NCBI GenBank assembly: GCA_019307645.1
Contig: JAFDJF010000150.1
Span: forward strand, 1 to 6,455
DNA: 6,455 nucleotides
Direction of reading: 5' to 3'
Source: Deltaproteobacteria bacterium
Lineage (GTDB): Bacteria; Desulfobacterota; DSM-4660; Desulfatiglandales; Desulfatiglandaceae
Shown here: one piece after another, positions 6,108 through 6,455 of the stretch
Position numbering within the stretch: position 1 is the first letter of the stretch
Layout: each line of letters begins with the position of its first letter
Notes under the pieces: model-generated
Told to the model about the DNA's origin: nothing
The model's database searches: none
The model's input: only the letters and a program-made list of their open reading frames with translations
Translations under genes and position numbers: made by a program

Positions 6108-6455
6108 ATGAAAGTTGTGGCATTCAATGGCAGTTCCAGAAAAGACGGCAACACATCTATCCTGACAAACTATGTCCTTCAGGAACTGGAAAGAGAAGGT
6201 ATCGAAACAGAACTGATTCAGCTTGCGGGCAAACCCATTCGGGGTTGCATGGCTTGTTACAAATGCATGGAAAAGTTGAATCAGCGCTGTTCTGTGACAA
6301 ATGATATCGTAAATGAGTGCATTGAAAAAATTATAGAAGCTCAGGGCATTATTCTGGCCTCGCCCACTTATTTCTGCAATGTCACAGCCGAGATGAAGGC
6401 CCTGATAGATCGGGCCGGTCTGGTGGGGAAAGCCAATAGTGATCTTTACAAGCGA
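6108..6455 (+). CDS. iron-sulfur flavoprotein, NAD(P)H-dependent FMN reductase fold (Isf-like), 3' truncated
   Basis: The first 116 residues are visible, open to the right edge. The start ATG at 6108 has AAAGGAGG (6094-6101) 6 nt upstream, and the gap from the previous gene is 25 bp, so it belongs to the same operon. The fold is flavodoxin-like: a beta strand MKVVAFNGSSRKDGNTS (1-17) containing the FMN phosphate-binding loop GSSRxxGNT, and later ASPTYFCNVTAEMKALIDR (84-102), the conserved SPxY...K..iDR segment. Between them is a compact motif, C47-x2-C50-x2-C53-x7-C61. This matches the CX2CX2CX4-7C [4Fe-4S] motif known from the archaeal iron-sulfur flavoprotein Isf. The family transfers electrons between ferredoxin and FMN. 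Next to ferredoxin and dehydratase genes it is a reasonable electron-transfer partner, but this rests on context. The C-terminal part is outside the window. Confidence 0.9.
   Translation, partial: MKVVAFNGSSRKDGNTSILTNYVLQELEREGIETELIQLAGKPIRGCMACYKCMEKLNQRCSVTNDIVNECIEKIIEAQGIILASPTYFCNVTAEMKALIDRAGLVGKANSDLYKR

Overview
The window reads as part of an anaerobic acyl-CoA or aromatic-acid metabolism cluster with all genes on the + strand. The source is probably a strictly anaerobic, Desulfobacterota-like (sulfate-reducer or syntroph type) bacterium. This assignment is an inference from gene content: oxygen-sensitive 2-hydroxyacyl-CoA dehydratase/benzoyl-CoA reductase-type subunits, a cysteine-rich ferredoxin protein, an iron-sulfur flavoprotein, medium GC content and strong AGGAGG ribosome binding sites. 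No taxonomic marker gene is present.

Layout: (1) 1-420, the C-terminal part of an enoyl-CoA hydratase (crotonase) cut by the left edge. (2) 421-578, a non-coding spacer with one copy of a ~38-bp repeat and a short 7-nt periodic tract running into a ribosome binding site. (3) 579-2312, a 577-aa FAD-dependent oxidoreductase of the phytoene desaturase-like (COG1233) type. (4) 2359-3357, a 332-aa protein with a winged-helix-like N-terminal region, two unusual cysteine clusters and a C-terminal 2x[4Fe-4S] ferredoxin domain. (5) 3358-3632, a non-coding spacer dominated by a 187-bp imperfect palindrome whose ends are two inverted copies of the same ~36-bp repeat. (6) 3633-4778 and 4781-6082, two adjacent HGD-D family subunits whose order and sizes (381 then 433 aa) resemble bcrC-bcrB of ATP-dependent benzoyl-CoA reductase. 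(7) 6108-6455, the N-terminal part of an iron-sulfur flavoprotein (Isf-like) cut by the right edge.

Taken together, the two HGD-D subunits would form the catalytic core of a radical dehydratase or reductase acting on a CoA thioester. The ferredoxin protein, FAD enzyme and Isf-like flavoprotein are plausible electron-transfer partners, and the crotonase would act on the enoyl-CoA product or precursor. The ATPase activator that such enzymes need (HgdC or BcrA/BcrD type) is not in the window. The substrate cannot be read from the sequence.

The most unusual signal is the repeat family. One solo copy lies upstream of the FAD gene. An inverted pair forms a long hairpin upstream of the dehydratase genes, a REP/REPIN-like arrangement. 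The right arm of the pair ends inside the ribosome binding site of the gene at 3633. It also creates a spurious ATG at 3582 that would lead an automatic gene caller to add 17 repeat-derived residues to the protein.
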